64,000 bases of DNA from Sipunculus nudus. Lineage: Eukaryota > Annelida > Sipuncula > Golfingiida > Sipunculidae. The notes under the pieces are model-generated. The model was not told where the DNA came from, made no database searches, and saw only the letters and a program-made list of their open reading frames with translations. Within the stretch, counting starts at the first letter, position 1, and each line of letters starts with the position of its first letter. Of the stretch, positions 23,099 through 35,349 are shown piece by piece. Location: NCBI GenBank assembly GCA_026874595.1, contig CM049315.1, positions 35,480,164 to 35,544,163 on the forward strand, written 5' to 3'. The translations under genes were made by a program, and so were the position numbers.

Positions 23099-23140
23099 GC
23101 AGTCAGATATTAGATGACCTTCCTTTTTGCAGTAATTACA
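23099..23140 (-). pseudogene. Gag zinc knuckle of the Gmr1-like element
   Basis: A minus-strand 14-residue CX2CX4HX4C knuckle (CNYCKKEGHLISDC) is intact, as expected for nucleocapsid RNA binding. Stops lie just upstream. Confidence 0.85.
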
Positions 23141-23269
23141 GATTTTCTTAGACTTTTTTAACCACCAGGACTACTATTACTGGGTGACTGCGCCTTAAAC
23201 TTCTTTTGATTATACTGATTTACATTCTTGTTTGTGAATGACTTGTTTGATTTGCTAGTAAAGGACATT

Positions 23270-24121
23270 TTATGTTAATGAATAATCATCAGCTCATTGA
23301 GCAGCAATGTCTAGTGTTTCAGAACGTTTCTCATAAAAACAGTTTTAACATCTGCGTTAATGCAGCGCTTAAATTCTTCAAGCAAAATCAACTGGGGCAA
23401 ATTTTCATAATCTTTCATTACTTTTTTAGAACTACACCAGCGATCAAACAACTGCTCTTTAGTCCTAGCAAATTCTACATAGGTCTGGTCTTTGCGCTTT
23501 TCCCAATTTCTGAATCCCTGGAGGTAAGCCTCCTGAACTAACTCGTAACCTTTTAGGATTAACCGTTAAACCTGGTCATAGTCAGCAGAGGCTTCTACTG
23601 AAAGATCTGTACTGAATTCTCTGGCCTTGTCAGTCAATACACTTTGTAATAGAATAGTTCAATTTTCCTTAGGTTATTTTAAAATTTCAGCTACCTTCAT
23701 TTCGGAGATGTCTTATGTGTTTGGTTACATCAAAACTGTGAGTTGGGGCAGCATGCAGACTATGTTTTAATTGAAGTCTTTCTAACTCCAGTCTTTTTAC
23801 CTGAATTTCTTTTTTCTTTCTGATTTTCTTCCCTCTCTGCTCTTTCTTTGTATAATATCCTCTCTTCTCTTTGTTTTTTTTTTTAAATTCTAACAGCATA
23901 GCAAGGCTGTAATCTTTTGATGTTTCCACTTAACACTCTTCAATTAAACCTTTGCTAACTAGATCTTGCATGATTTTAGCAATGATATCAGGCTTTCTCA
24001 AGGCTTTTCTCACTCCTAGCCCTAACTGTTGTCCCAAACGAAACAACTGATCTTTTGTCAACTGTTCAAGTTGATCAGGGTCTAGATCATCAACAAATGC
24101 CTCAGGTTTGAAATCTGGCAT
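23270..24121 (-). pseudogene. Gag of the Gmr1-like element (N-terminal and capsid part), broken
   Basis: The ATG at 24121 opens a frame (MPDFKPEAFVDDLDPDQLEQ) with a helical SAP-like start typical of Gmr1-type gags. It meets an in-frame TAA at 23932-23930 and continues in the same frame to 23687 with a lysine-rich coiled-coil-like stretch (KKKNKEKRGYYTKKEQRGKK). After a frame change the capsid/SCAN-like part is readable to about 23310 (LLQSVLTDKAREF, GYELVQEAYLQGFRNW, YVEFARTKEQLFDRW), with stops at two positions where the family has Trp and one near 23570. Would form the virus-like particle; now dead. Confidence 0.75.
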
Positions 24122-24237
24122 GTAAAGATGTTAAACCAAAAACAAAAAAAAAAAAAACTGAGATAAATCTTGTAAACAATGTAGTGAAAACAATATGTCT
24201 AGGTCAAGGCCTAATAAATTTTCAAAAACTATCAGGC

Positions 24238-24255
24238 ATCCCAGACGAGTCCCCA
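24238..24255 (-). other. tRNA-Pro-type primer-binding site
   Basis: On the minus strand TGGGGACTCGTCTGGGAT follows the LTR end after six bases. It differs at two positions from the classic proline tRNA primer site TGGGGGCTCGTCCGGGAT. Confidence 0.8.
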
Positions 24256-24261
24256 ATTTTA

Positions 24262-24900
24262 AGTTACGTAACCTAACAAAAACAGATCACGTAATCGGGA
24301 TAAGCACAAATTTTGTTACGGAGATAAAAAATATCAGATTCTGTAACACAAGGAAGCGTGAACTGTTTAGAGGAATGAATAAAGAAGTCAATGGTATTTT
24401 GTCAACAAATAATTATAATATTTTCTTAGAACAATCCTAAAATAACAATACACTAAATCAATTCAATACAGTATAACAATAAAAATGTATAGTATCAGAG
24501 TGTCATGATCCTAGGATTTTATTTCTAGATACCACCAACAAGCTCAACGAGAGTCCTTTAACACCAATACCCCACGTAAATAGTAATAATCAAAAGGCAA
24601 ACTGGAGGGAGTCAGCATTAAATCTCTATTAAGCCCGTTAAATATCTGACACCACTGCAATTATCGGTAGGGTCCCAAAACTGACGAGAAAGTAACACTC
24701 TTAGTGCTCGCTGTTATTTTTCGGCTCTAAACACATCCCTAATTATTTGCTTCGCACCAAAAAAAATCTAGAAATAGAAAATTCCAAAGAACAATACTCA
24801 TGCACATGAACAGACCCGAAACATCTAGAACAAGGAACGCTGTGTCTCTACGCTTCAGACCCCACATGCGGGCCAGCGCCCAACAAGCGAGGTTTTCCAT
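24262..24900 (-). repeat. 5' LTR of the Gmr1-like element (distal end uncertain)
   Basis: Plus-strand bases from GTTACGTAACCT (24263) through GTTACGGAGATAAAAAATATCAGATTC and the region to about 24800 align with the solo LTR at 34220 (GTTACGGAACCT, GTAACGGAGATAAAAAA, GAATGAATAAAGAA, GGTCC-AAAACTGAC, GGCTCTAAA-CACA). The terminal TG is AG here. The right border could not be fixed because homology fades after about 24800. Confidence 0.6.
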
Positions 24901-27000
24901 AGCGAGGGGAGGGGGATAAACCCACTAACCCAGTTTAAGACGTATTCATGCATGCTTATAAGACACCCTTATGAACAAATCATAAATCTAACCTTTATCT
25001 TCTAATTAATTTGGAAAAGTACAGTTTATCTTATGAACAAGAGATTCAATTGAATGGAATGGTTCAAATGAATAAAAAGATCACTCATATTGTTGTTAAT
25101 CTTTTCACCTTTATACCTGCATCTCTCTTAATCCCTCTCTCTCAATCTATACAGACATACAAAGTGACTGTAATCGTTTGAAGAATAGCCGTATATGCAG
25201 GCTTACCTGTTAGCGTTCGGGGGAATGTGAGTTCATGATTTAGTTCCCATACATTCCATGGAAGGTTCCTACTTGTTGTATAATTGTTTCTGCTATATTC
25301 AGGGTCAGTTCTTCATAAGTACCGTGATGGGATAAGGAAAAGTCTAGGACAGCTTCCAGACTGCTTAGTATAGATATATTGTTGAATACCAAATAGTTAT
25401 GCTTCCTGTAACCCCAATGGTAATGTAACTCTAGATAAGCATATCTGCTTTTTGGACATGCATTCTTGGGCTATTTCTTTACATTACAATATTTTATTTG
25501 ATTTTTAATCATCTAGTGTTTGAGCCGGCATTAATTTTCTAGAAAAAAAATAATAATTGTAATATACAGTTAACATTATTAAGCATATTGACACAGTTTC
25601 TTTGAATATGCACTTCCAGAACACAGTTTGCAGTTTGTAAGGTGAGTTGGATGTAAATTGAGTAACTGCTCAAACAGGACTGATACAAATAAAAATATAA
25701 TTTTATGAAACACCACAGACATATACATCCGAAAGTGATATTTGTTTCTTCACAGCAATGGGTGTACTTTATCAATCCAAGTCAGAGAGTACACAAATCT
25801 AATTACACTCTAACTAAAAAACATGAATGTACTTGAGACAGTTCACAAGGTATTTGGCATTGATAAAATATGTAGAGTGATAAAGATTACAAAAACAGAC
25901 ATAATGATCATGATGTGTTCAGAAATTGATCTTATTGTACCTGCAGCAACAGATATTCCATATAGTAAAAGGTTTTCATAACCAGTGATAAAATTACAAA
26001 TCCTGTAAAATTGATATTAATTAATTCGTTTGTGCGTCCCATGGATGAGAAAAAGGTTAAAAAATATAATGACGTTCATGGGAATAATCTTGCCCAAAGT
26101 CCCAAATGGTAAGTTGTGCATAGACTGGAGACTGTACTTCGACAAATTGGACTTTGATATCAAATATGAATAAAATGAGTTCAGTTTTTCTGAATGTAAT
26201 TTAGCATACATGGTGGAAGTAAAAAAATTATATTCAGATAATAATGTTCAGATATAACGCGAACATTGTACATTAGCACGTCCGCGCTTACAGACACAGT
26301 TTTGCAATAGGTCAAAAGATGGCTTGGGGTTAACAAAGAAGCGTTGAATATTGACAATGTATAGATTGCGAATGTACCTGGTCACATAATATTATCCTAC
26401 ATTCTACACAGACTAAATCACACTCGTATTAGGGCCCATTCAAGCTAGTTAACAGAAATAATTTCATCACGCTTTTCATTCCTAATTTGATATACCCTGA
26501 AGATCCATTTTGCAAACAGTTATATTGCTTTTTCTTTTATGAAATTAAGGGGCGCACTTCGGTGCCTGCGCGAGTTATCATACCAGAGATTGATTGAAGG
26601 ACGTAATTACTTCAATATTGTGATTAATGAATGGCGTAATTTGTTAATAATTTGATTATGAAAAAAAAAATTCATTTTGACTCATGACCAAGATATTAGA
26701 ATATAAAATGAGTCGCAAAACTGATATGTTAACATACGTAAGTATCAGTTTTTTCTGATTAGCACGATTGTAAAAAAAATAAGATTAAATATGTGCAAAT
26801 TTTTAAAATGAAAAACATGAAAGATTTCAGAAGAAAAAAAAATCAGTCACATAATTTATAAAATACCATACGTAATTATTAGTTTTTTTATTCTGATTAG
26901 CCTGATAGTAAAAATAAGAATAAATAAGTGCAAAGTTTTAAAATGCAAAACTTATATTCAAGATTTGCAAAAAAAATATGTTGCTTGTACATGTCCCTTT
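24901..27000. other. No supported gene; small tandem duplication at the right end
   Basis: AT-rich DNA. At about 26700-26965 two diverged units (period about 130 bp) share ATACGTAA..TTAT/CAGTTTTTT-TTCTGATTAGC and AAATA-GTGCAAA-TTTTAAAATG. Open frames at 25539-25775 and 26017-26211 show no recognisable family. Confidence 0.5.
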
Positions 27001-28420
27001 TGTTATTGATTACATTATCATAACGCCCAAAGTGGTCTGTTAAGTGTCAGACTTATATGTTATTCTTGCCAACAGGTGTCATAGTTAAGAAATGTATGTA
27101 ATTCATTAGTATGTAATGCGAGCAGAATTTCCCAGAAGAGTAATGACGCCATTATGAGTGAAATGGACTTGACTGCACGTTTAGAACATGTCATTTTTCA
27201 TTAGCATGTACGATCTGCCAATACTTGGTTTGTTTTCCTGAATCCATCCATACCTGTGTAACAGAATGCAGATGACTTCGCACCTACCTATTCTCCAATA
27301 AGGCGTATGTTGACTTACAAGAAGACCATATTATAAGAATCACAGGAACCTGTAAGTATGCTATTTTTCTGGCAGTTAAGTAAACATTATGGCGATAGTT
27401 ATTCAACTGTTCCCTTCCCTTGACTGTGTAATACCTATCTACTAATAGTAAACCTCTGAAGGCTACAAGCATATATTACCCAGAGAAATGAGACGTCCAA
27501 AAGTTCACTGCTGTATATGCACACACGACGCTTCCAATACAAACAGGTATTGCTTAAAGTTCTCTGTTTGGGCTTGCATTTGAGCTGCTCAAGTACATTT
27601 TTGTTCAAAAAGATATTCGCATCCAAGGACTGCTTATAGAAATTCGAATTAATTAATAGAAACCTAATGAGATCCTGGACCATACATTAAACCTGTCAGG
27701 AAAAGTATGCATTTTGGGAAATGCTTTTTAGAATTAATAAAAAAACAATAAAAAGTTAAAGTAACATGAAATTTGAATAATGTTGAAACGAAAAAAATTT
27801 TAAAGATTCGGAGATGTTTATCACTAGAAGCATTGGGGACCCAGGGTGTGTATTGTTAATGCCCATGAACAGAGACGTTCACACAGTTTAAAAATTAAAA
27901 ACAATCCATGGTGCTTACTACATAAGTATAATTTGTTACACCTGTACATGCTCAGAACCCTTCGACTCAGTGCCTACACGGACACTGAAACACGGTTCCA
28001 GGGTCATACTGAACACATGAACTGTCTATTCAAACTAGTTACACACGACTGTCAGCTTACGTCACCGTGGCACGAACCAAGGTTCTACACATGACAGGCT
28101 ATCAGTAGCCAATGCGGTGATTTTGTTGGGGCTAAAATAGGCCGAATCGGTCAATCCACGACACAACCAAGTAATAATTAGACATCATGGTAGTCTGAGA
28201 ACCAAGAATCACTGTTTTGGGGCGGAAATCTGATAGTTAGGGCAAATGGATTGAAACAGTAAGGGTACCTCATATTTTCCCTGTTTGTCAAAATATCTTT
28301 AAAAGTTTATCAAGTTTTTACTCTGTTAAGCCTTTCTCTTCCATCAAGCAAAGATTAAAGCCCAAGCAAAGGGAGGGATTGTTTGTTACTTTTAGAGTTC
28401 ATATAAAATTGTTTTTTTTT
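27000..28420 (+). repeat. Oldest copy (copy 0) of the multi-kilobase segmental repeat
   Basis: 27045-27400 aligns with 33265-33640 (GTTATTCT-GCCAACA, CAGAAT-TCCCAGAA, GAAATGGACTTG, TGTTATTTTTCT-GCAGTTAA). 27850-28300 aligns with 39960-40300 and 44570-44960 (GCTCAGA, ACACGGACAC, GGGTCATACTGAA, ACATGACAGGCTATCAGTAGC). Spacing is shorter and identity clearly lower than among the other copies. Confidence 0.65.
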
Positions 28421-31400
28421 GGGCCCGGGCGCTTAGAATGTATAGGAGGTATCACCAGGTGTTTACACAGACCCAAGAAAACACGGTTTTCCAGTCATAG
28501 TGAATGAATGTCCTCAATTTTAGATTGTCTAAACAAACGCTTTGTACTTGTGATTTGCACAGTTTAAAGGCGATTGTGTGCTCACGTCCCTGAGGTTCAA
28601 GTACAAATAACATATTGATATCTATAGAAAACACGTAAATAGTCCTCCAAGATTAAGCACCAGTATAGACTAATATATATAAAATCGTTCAACCCACCAT
28701 ACAACGGAAGAATTATTGTTATGGTTTGACAAGCTTAGACTTTTCTTAAATGGTGATTTCCGTTTTTGTCATTGACCATTTTATAGCTATTGGGCCGTCT
28801 CGGCTTGTCGATAATAATGGCATGGATAACTTTATTTTGAATATTTTGGCTTCTATTCAACCCTTTTTACACTCAGTTTTCTGTATGAAAACATATTACA
28901 ACGTTATACAATGTTTCTCTCTTTCCTCAGTATAAAACACCCAATATATTTTCTTGATTTTTATCACTTGTTAGCATTAAAATGTAAAACGTCGCCTGAA
29001 CAAACATATTTTACTGTTGAAGCACACATACTTACAGTAAATACTGCTTTATTGACAATATTGTTTATTTTAACTATAGTACTCCTTGTTTCGACAAAAT
29101 TCTAAACCAAAATGCTGTTAATTAGATTAGGGGTAGTTTGGCCGTGGACACCGTTTACTCGTGCTTCCTATACTTATTACTATGGGAAACAAAAAACCCA
29201 TATGTAGTCATCGTCATTCTTATCGTTAAATAATAGTATCAAGGCTAACGTTTATGTCTATCACTCATTTTTTACATGTTTTCAATCTGCAATTACCCAT
29301 AATGTTGCCAGATAATATCTTGATATATTATATGTGTTATATACAAGGAAAGAGCACCGTTTAGGTGACAATGCATTAAAACATCGAGATCAAGAAAACT
29401 GTAACTGATGTAGTTTCAATGTCAGAGATCCAGATATAATTCTACTTACACACAACAGAAGACTATTACAACTTATGTCTGGCGCCTAATATCTGTAGAC
29501 CAACCTAGAACTACTTTAGGTTTAGAGAGCCCCATACCCATCTCCATCATATATGGACCAAATCTAGATCGTGAAATAGAAAGCGCCCTAAATCCTTTGT
29601 GTAAATGAGGCTATAGAAAACTGGTATTTAGTTCCCAGTTCCCAGATCGTCAATCTAAAAATATATGTGAACAAACGACGTGTGGAAATATAACATGTAT
29701 AAATAAAGTGTTTGTGTTAATAAGTTGCAATTGGTTGTACGTGCATTAAAGACTTAATTGAAAAACAAATATAAAACATTATGTTATATTAATATTTAAA
29801 AAAAAATAACATGTATGAACAGTTCTTTTGTGAATAGGTTGCATATGGGTGTAAATACCTAATTGTAAAACAACTATACAACAGATTGTTTAATAAAAAG
29901 CTTACAAACAGGAAATGAACTTGGTGTACTATCATATTGTAAATTATTCATCTTTGTGTTCAATCTTTGGCTGCATGAAGCATTTGCTGCCACTATAATA
30001 TTCGTACAAGCATTTCTACCCTGTTCCCCTGTTTAATGTCGACACCGAAAAAAAAATTATATCCAAGCAAATATATAGTCACCTATTTGTATCTATACAA
30101 AGCCAAATATAAAATGTTGCCTGCACATACTTTTTCCATGTAACACTTTTTATACATTACATGAATGAATTATAATATAAGACCACTTTGTCATCATTCT
30201 GTAGAGTAGAAATTAACATGTGACCTTCCTCACAGCTTATTCATCCTACGAAATATATATATTTTATTATGTTCATGAAAACGTTTAATTTTGGTTCAAA
30301 TCTTCAATAAATGACTGAAAAAAATATAAATTTAAAATCAAGCAGTTGCCAACTCTGTTACAGTATATATGTGTTTTGAGAACTGTCTTCTAAACAAAGC
30401 TTTCACCATTATTGGAAATGCTAATATATTACATATTCTATTATATTTCAAATGTATTTTATGTTTAAGCTTATTTCATATTGCATTAATTTGGATTTAG
30501 GCAATATTTATGATTTATGAACAGACCAACTAATGAAATACAGTTACCCTGCAGTAAAATCACTGCATTATGGTATTCAAACCTGATACATCCACAGCTA
30601 TTTATGAAACTGAATACTTTCATATTTAAAAGCATGGGCAATCGGCAATTAAAGTCAATTGAAACAAAATGAACCCGGATATGGTACAGGACATTCACTC
30701 TGGAAGCCCATGGGCCATATAACCAATAAAGATATTCTTATGACTACTGATCATGAGTGATTTCATTCTGCTAATTGGCCTGTACCTTGAACTACAATAT
30801 CAAAAGTCATGTAGAATACATGTCCTACATTATGACAGCATTTAAAACATCCTCTCCCAACAGAAAAAGTATTGCTTGCTGGAGCAGTTTTCCACTTTGG
30901 AACTGGTAAATGTTTATAAGTTAACCCTTCTGCAATACCTGTATCTCTGTTTTGAAACACTTAGAGTCAATAGTGCCCAACTTGCTGGATATATTTTCTA
31001 GTAAGGATTAAATATAATCGCAAATGTTTGCATCACTGCATTTATTTTGCAGATATGAACTGACTATCCTTGACGGACAGTTCAAGTCCTCTAGTGGTTT
31101 AACAAACATAAGGCAAAACTGAAACTGCAACCCTTTAAAGCGCAGCTCCAATCTCATCTTAAGGCCATTTACCCTGTCCAGTCCCTTAGAAATTTCAATG
31201 ACCCTATTTAAGATACTGCAGGACACAAAATTGACAAAGAACAGAAAATTTTAATGAACCGAGGATGCCTCATCATTTTGAATAACCTGTACTGTATACT
31301 TAAAAAGTTGCACATATGTTGTAAAGCTGAACGTTTGTATCTAGCACAATATAGACAATACAGACAGTGCCTGAATTTATTGTTATTTTTATTTTACGTG

Positions 31401-31947
31401 TAATGTCACCTATCATGTATAAAATTCTATAAAAAAAACTACTTGAACGACAAACCTTACACTGAATGTATCAATGATAAAAAGGAATTGTTAGGAGAAA
31501 CCAATGAATATTTAACACTTAGCGTCCAGAAACATCCTGACAAATTCTCCGTAGCTATCTGATATCAGGTTAAATTTGCTATTTTCTTTATGTTGTAACT
31601 GACAACATACACTAACACTTACCCCGACAGATCCTGTGTTGTTTTCAGGGTTGTTCTAATACATAAACGGTATGGATGGACTCATAAAATTATCATCGTC
31701 ATGTCTTGGCTAGGCATTGTGTGTTTTTTATTTATTTATATTAACCAGTACCTATCCAGGCCGAGGGCTCATCTTGAATTGGATGTATCAGGAATTATTA
31801 CAAATTATTATTACAACGCATATATCAAAATGTTGACAATTTGTGACTGCTGGTTAAAAAAAATAAACGTGGAAACTTTTTTTGCAAAAAAAAGAAAGGT
31901 GATCTGCCATGTGCAAAACTAGGAATTCTAACGATAAAACTAGGCAT
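28421..31947. other. No supported gene; minor tandem duplication and an unassigned open region
   Basis: A diverged two-unit tandem repeat of about 115 bp lies at 29688-29895 (AACATGTATAAATAAAG.. and AACATGTATGAACAG..). Minus-strand open frames 31226-31008 and 30960-30763 contain LNCPSRIVSSYLQNKCSDAN, faintly reminiscent of hAT-transposase-related proteins. The match is too weak to name. Confidence 0.45.
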
Positions 31948-32732
31948 TTTAAGGAAACGAAACAACAGAAATAATTCCACAGTTATAACCTCGATGCATC
32001 TACGTATCAGTAGTATATAGCTGTACCTCCTGACCTGTAATTGAAAGTTATTTCATTATTTTCATATAATAAACTAAAAAAAATGTCCTTTGTAAGCGTG
32101 TATTCCACAAAGATAATCAGAAGAACGTGCAAAGGTCCTAATTAGCATATGGTATATATGGTAAAAAAAAGAAATATCCAAGTAAACATACATTAAGATG
32201 AAAGTAGTTCTGAATATTCTCTATCGAATCCTTTTCATAAAACTCTCACAAAGGATCATTTGGCGTGTGGCCACAAAAATATCTATAACAGCATGGACAG
32301 GTCTCATAGCATAAAAAAATCACTTTCACCACATATCCAGCCGATTGCGTAGACATGTTTGTCTTTATAAGGGTATCTAAATAGGAAAGCCGTTAGAATA
32401 GAAAAAAATTAGAATGGGTAGAATCCATTAAGTAGGAAAATATAATATTCATTGAGAAGTGAAAACAGATAAACGTCCCGTTGAACGTATCCATGGGCGA
32501 ACGTGGGATAGGTACAGTTTATCACAATAGCACATGACAACCGTTCAGAAACAATGGGGACACGTTCACCGGGACGAATGATATTTAAGTAGTCCCGGAG
32601 CGGCACTCGGGCTCCCACAGTCGTGCTTAATCGAGCGTGCATTAAATTCAAGTCCCACTGCAGCTTAAAGCCTTATAAACTTTCCACACAATGGCATACC
32701 ATACAACGACACATTGAATATCTTAAAGCCTG

Positions 32733-32736
<4 letters not shown>

Positions 32737-32785
<49 letters not shown>
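32737..32785. repeat. (AT)n microsatellite in copy A
   Basis: About 24 TA units, at the same relative place as the tract at 41582 in copy B. Confidence 0.95.
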
Positions 32786-32786
<1 letters not shown>

Positions 32787-34111
32787 TGGATGTCATACAT
32801 GTTGAAGATGTTTAAACCCCGGCGATCGTCACTGCCTGACAATGGCACCCAGCTATTCCTGTTATTTATTTTTAGCACGGTTAGGTGGCTTTCAGGAGTA
32901 GCGGGATTTCGAAATAAACTAATTGCGTTTGTTCTGACTAATCCCAGGTTTGGTGGCTTGTACGTTTTCTCAATAATGATGTCATCTAGTTTTGTATCGT
33001 TCCTAAATATTCTACAAAATAATAAGACAACTTGAGTTCGGTTCCATGGATAGACGTTTTAGACAGGTTGTCCAGTATATATATGTAAGTTTCAGTAAAC
33101 TAAGTTAAAGGAATAATCTCAACATTTACATATAATTTGAAAAAAAATTTGTTTTGGTTATTTTTTAATTTGCCTTTAGTATAACGTTTCTATATACTAA
33201 TCACAGGGCACCTATTTCAGTTAAAAAGCTCATAGCCAACCTTGGTAGTGTATAAATATTTGATGTAATTGTTATTCTGGCCAACATATGTCGTTAGTGT
33301 AAAATAATCTTATCATTTTTTTTTCTGACGCAAGCAGAATATCCCAGAAAGTACAAAGGCCATATTGAATGAAATGGACTTGCTGAAATATAAAACGTAA
33401 TGAAATAACCCAACGTGTTTGAAATGACCTTAGGCATGGGCATGTAAAGGTGTCCATAAGGGATCTGGCAATACTTTCCAGAATCTACAAATTCCCGGGT
33501 TATTTGATGCATCTGACTGCTCAACTGGGTTACGGTTACTTCATATTTTCCCCCATATAGAATCGGTCGACCTAAAAGAAGACGTGTTGCGACTATCAAA
33601 GGAATCCTTAAATTTGTTATTTTTCTTGCAGTTAATTAAGCCATTTAGTCACCAGTTAGTCAGCAGTGACATTCAAACACCACTGTTGTATATACACATA
33701 TAACATTTACGTCAAGGCAGACATTTTTTCGTGTTCTCTGTTGGGGCTTGTTCCCGAATATTTAAATATTTTCAAGTTCACATAACACCTTTTAAGTTCA
33801 AAATTTAAATGCATTCATTAAAATCGCTTTGAAATAAAAAAAAATACTATTTTAAGTATAACTTGAATATCAAAATTTAACATGAAAAATGTATGAAGAA
33901 TGAAGCAGGTATAACGTATACCCGGAAAACATGTATTAACGAAAACGGTCTTTAAAATTTATAACACAATAAAAATATAATACTTGTATGGAATGAATTT
34001 GCTTGTTGAAACAACAAAAGGGTGAACATTATTTTATCACTGAGGAAAATGGCGTTAAAATTTCAATAAATTTGTCTGATTGTTTAATCATGCAAATAGC
34101 AGGAATAAATT

Positions 34112-34112
<1 letters not shown>

Positions 34113-34158
<46 letters not shown>
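34113..34158. repeat. (AT)n microsatellite in copy A
   Basis: About 23 TA units just left of the solo LTR. Copy B has only a short TATATAATTCTTATATG there (about 42740). Confidence 0.95.
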
Positions 34159-34163
<5 letters not shown>

Positions 34164-34219
34164 TATATTTTCTCTAAATATGATTAGTTCATGTCACTTG
34201 GATATGCCATTCACTATAC

Positions 34220-35038
34220 TGTTACGGAACCTAATATAAACAGTTCACGTATGCGTGATGAAAACAGATTATGTAACGGAGATAAAAAAAAATCAGATTC
34301 GGTAACACCAGGCAGCGTGGAATGTCTAGGGGAATGAATAAAGAAATCAGTGGTTTTTTTGTTAACAAATAACTATAATTTATTCTTAAAACAACCCTAA
34401 CATTACAATACATTAAATCAAAACAATTATACAGTAAAACCGCGGTATAACAACAATTAAATACAATCACACAGGAAAATAAAAAAAATGTGCACAGTAT
34501 ATGGATACAAACACCGTTAAAACGTTAAGTTCTTTAAATGTATACACTCCTAGAATGACAGTCCAGTGTAAAACTCTTGTAATAATCCAGAAAGTAAACT
34601 GAAGTCCAAATGCATAAAATCCAGGAAAAAGATTTAGAAAATCAATAAATGCCGCATTCGTCGGATAAGGTCCTAAAAACTGACACACGCTTCTGCGTCC
34701 GCTGAAATCTGCTCTGCTCTCTCTGCCTGGCTCTAAAACACAGCCCCTTTATATACCTTCACACCTCAAGCCGATAATTTTGCACTTCACGAACAGTCTT
34801 TAAGATTTTGCACAACACAGTAAACACGCGTTTCAGGGATTCTCTAGAAAAACAGCACTATGTATCTCCCCATACCAGGCTCATTACGTGACCTCGGCCA
34901 GGCGTGAAAAGCGTAGGCTAACATGACAACGAGAGTTCAACCAGTACGGATTAAACATAAAATGTAACAAACGGCCCGGCGAGGGCACCACAACACGATT
35001 TACGCCCGCGCAACACAATAAAAAGAGCACCTGTAACA
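34220..35038 (-). mobile_element. Solo LTR of the Gmr1-like family
   Basis: An 819-bp block begins TGTTACGG and ends CTGTAACA (inverted TGTTAC/GTAACA ends), flanked by ATAC (34216-34219 and 35039-35042). It aligns with the LTR at 24262-24900. On the minus strand TATATAAAGG (34755-34746) is a good TATA box, and AATAAA occurs at about 34384. No internal sequence remains, so it arose by LTR-LTR recombination. Copy B of the segmental repeat keeps the empty site at about 42818. Confidence 0.9.
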
Positions 35039-35349
35039 ATACTTACCACGTTAATAAATTACAATAGATCTAAATGACTGAACGGAAAAGAGATAGCGAG
35101 GTGTTAGGCGTTTCAGGAAATTTACCCACTGAGAAAAATAAATTATCTAAAATGTCTCAACTAGGTGATGAATTTTGAAATAGTCGATGTATACTCAAAT
35201 ATACTTCTGTGTATTTAAATATGAATATTTTCAATTGATATTTGTGACATATTTATTTTTACTTTGAAGATTTAATTAGTTCTATTGAAAAATAAGTCAA
35301 TGAGTAACGAAATATGTAAAACAGGTTATATTATTGTTAAAATATCAAG

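Larger units (their letters stand above)
19650..24900 (-). mobile_element. Gmr1-like Ty3/gypsy element (integrase before RT), decayed, 3' LTR lost
   Basis: Read on the minus strand the order is PBS (24255), gag (24121), zinc knuckle (23140), protease (22489), integrase finger and core (21825-21200), integrase C-terminal tail (20917), RT (20670-20134), RNase H (20133-19800). Integrase upstream of RT is the known hallmark of the Gmr1 clade of Ty3/gypsy, otherwise a Copia-like order. All parts are on one strand and nearly contiguous, and the integrase tail reads on toward RT, so this is one element and not a chimera. A left-over LTR is at 24262-24900. No 3' LTR was found; the sequence meets LINE DNA below 19.25 kb. 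Many stops and internal deletions make it non-autonomous. Confidence 0.85.
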
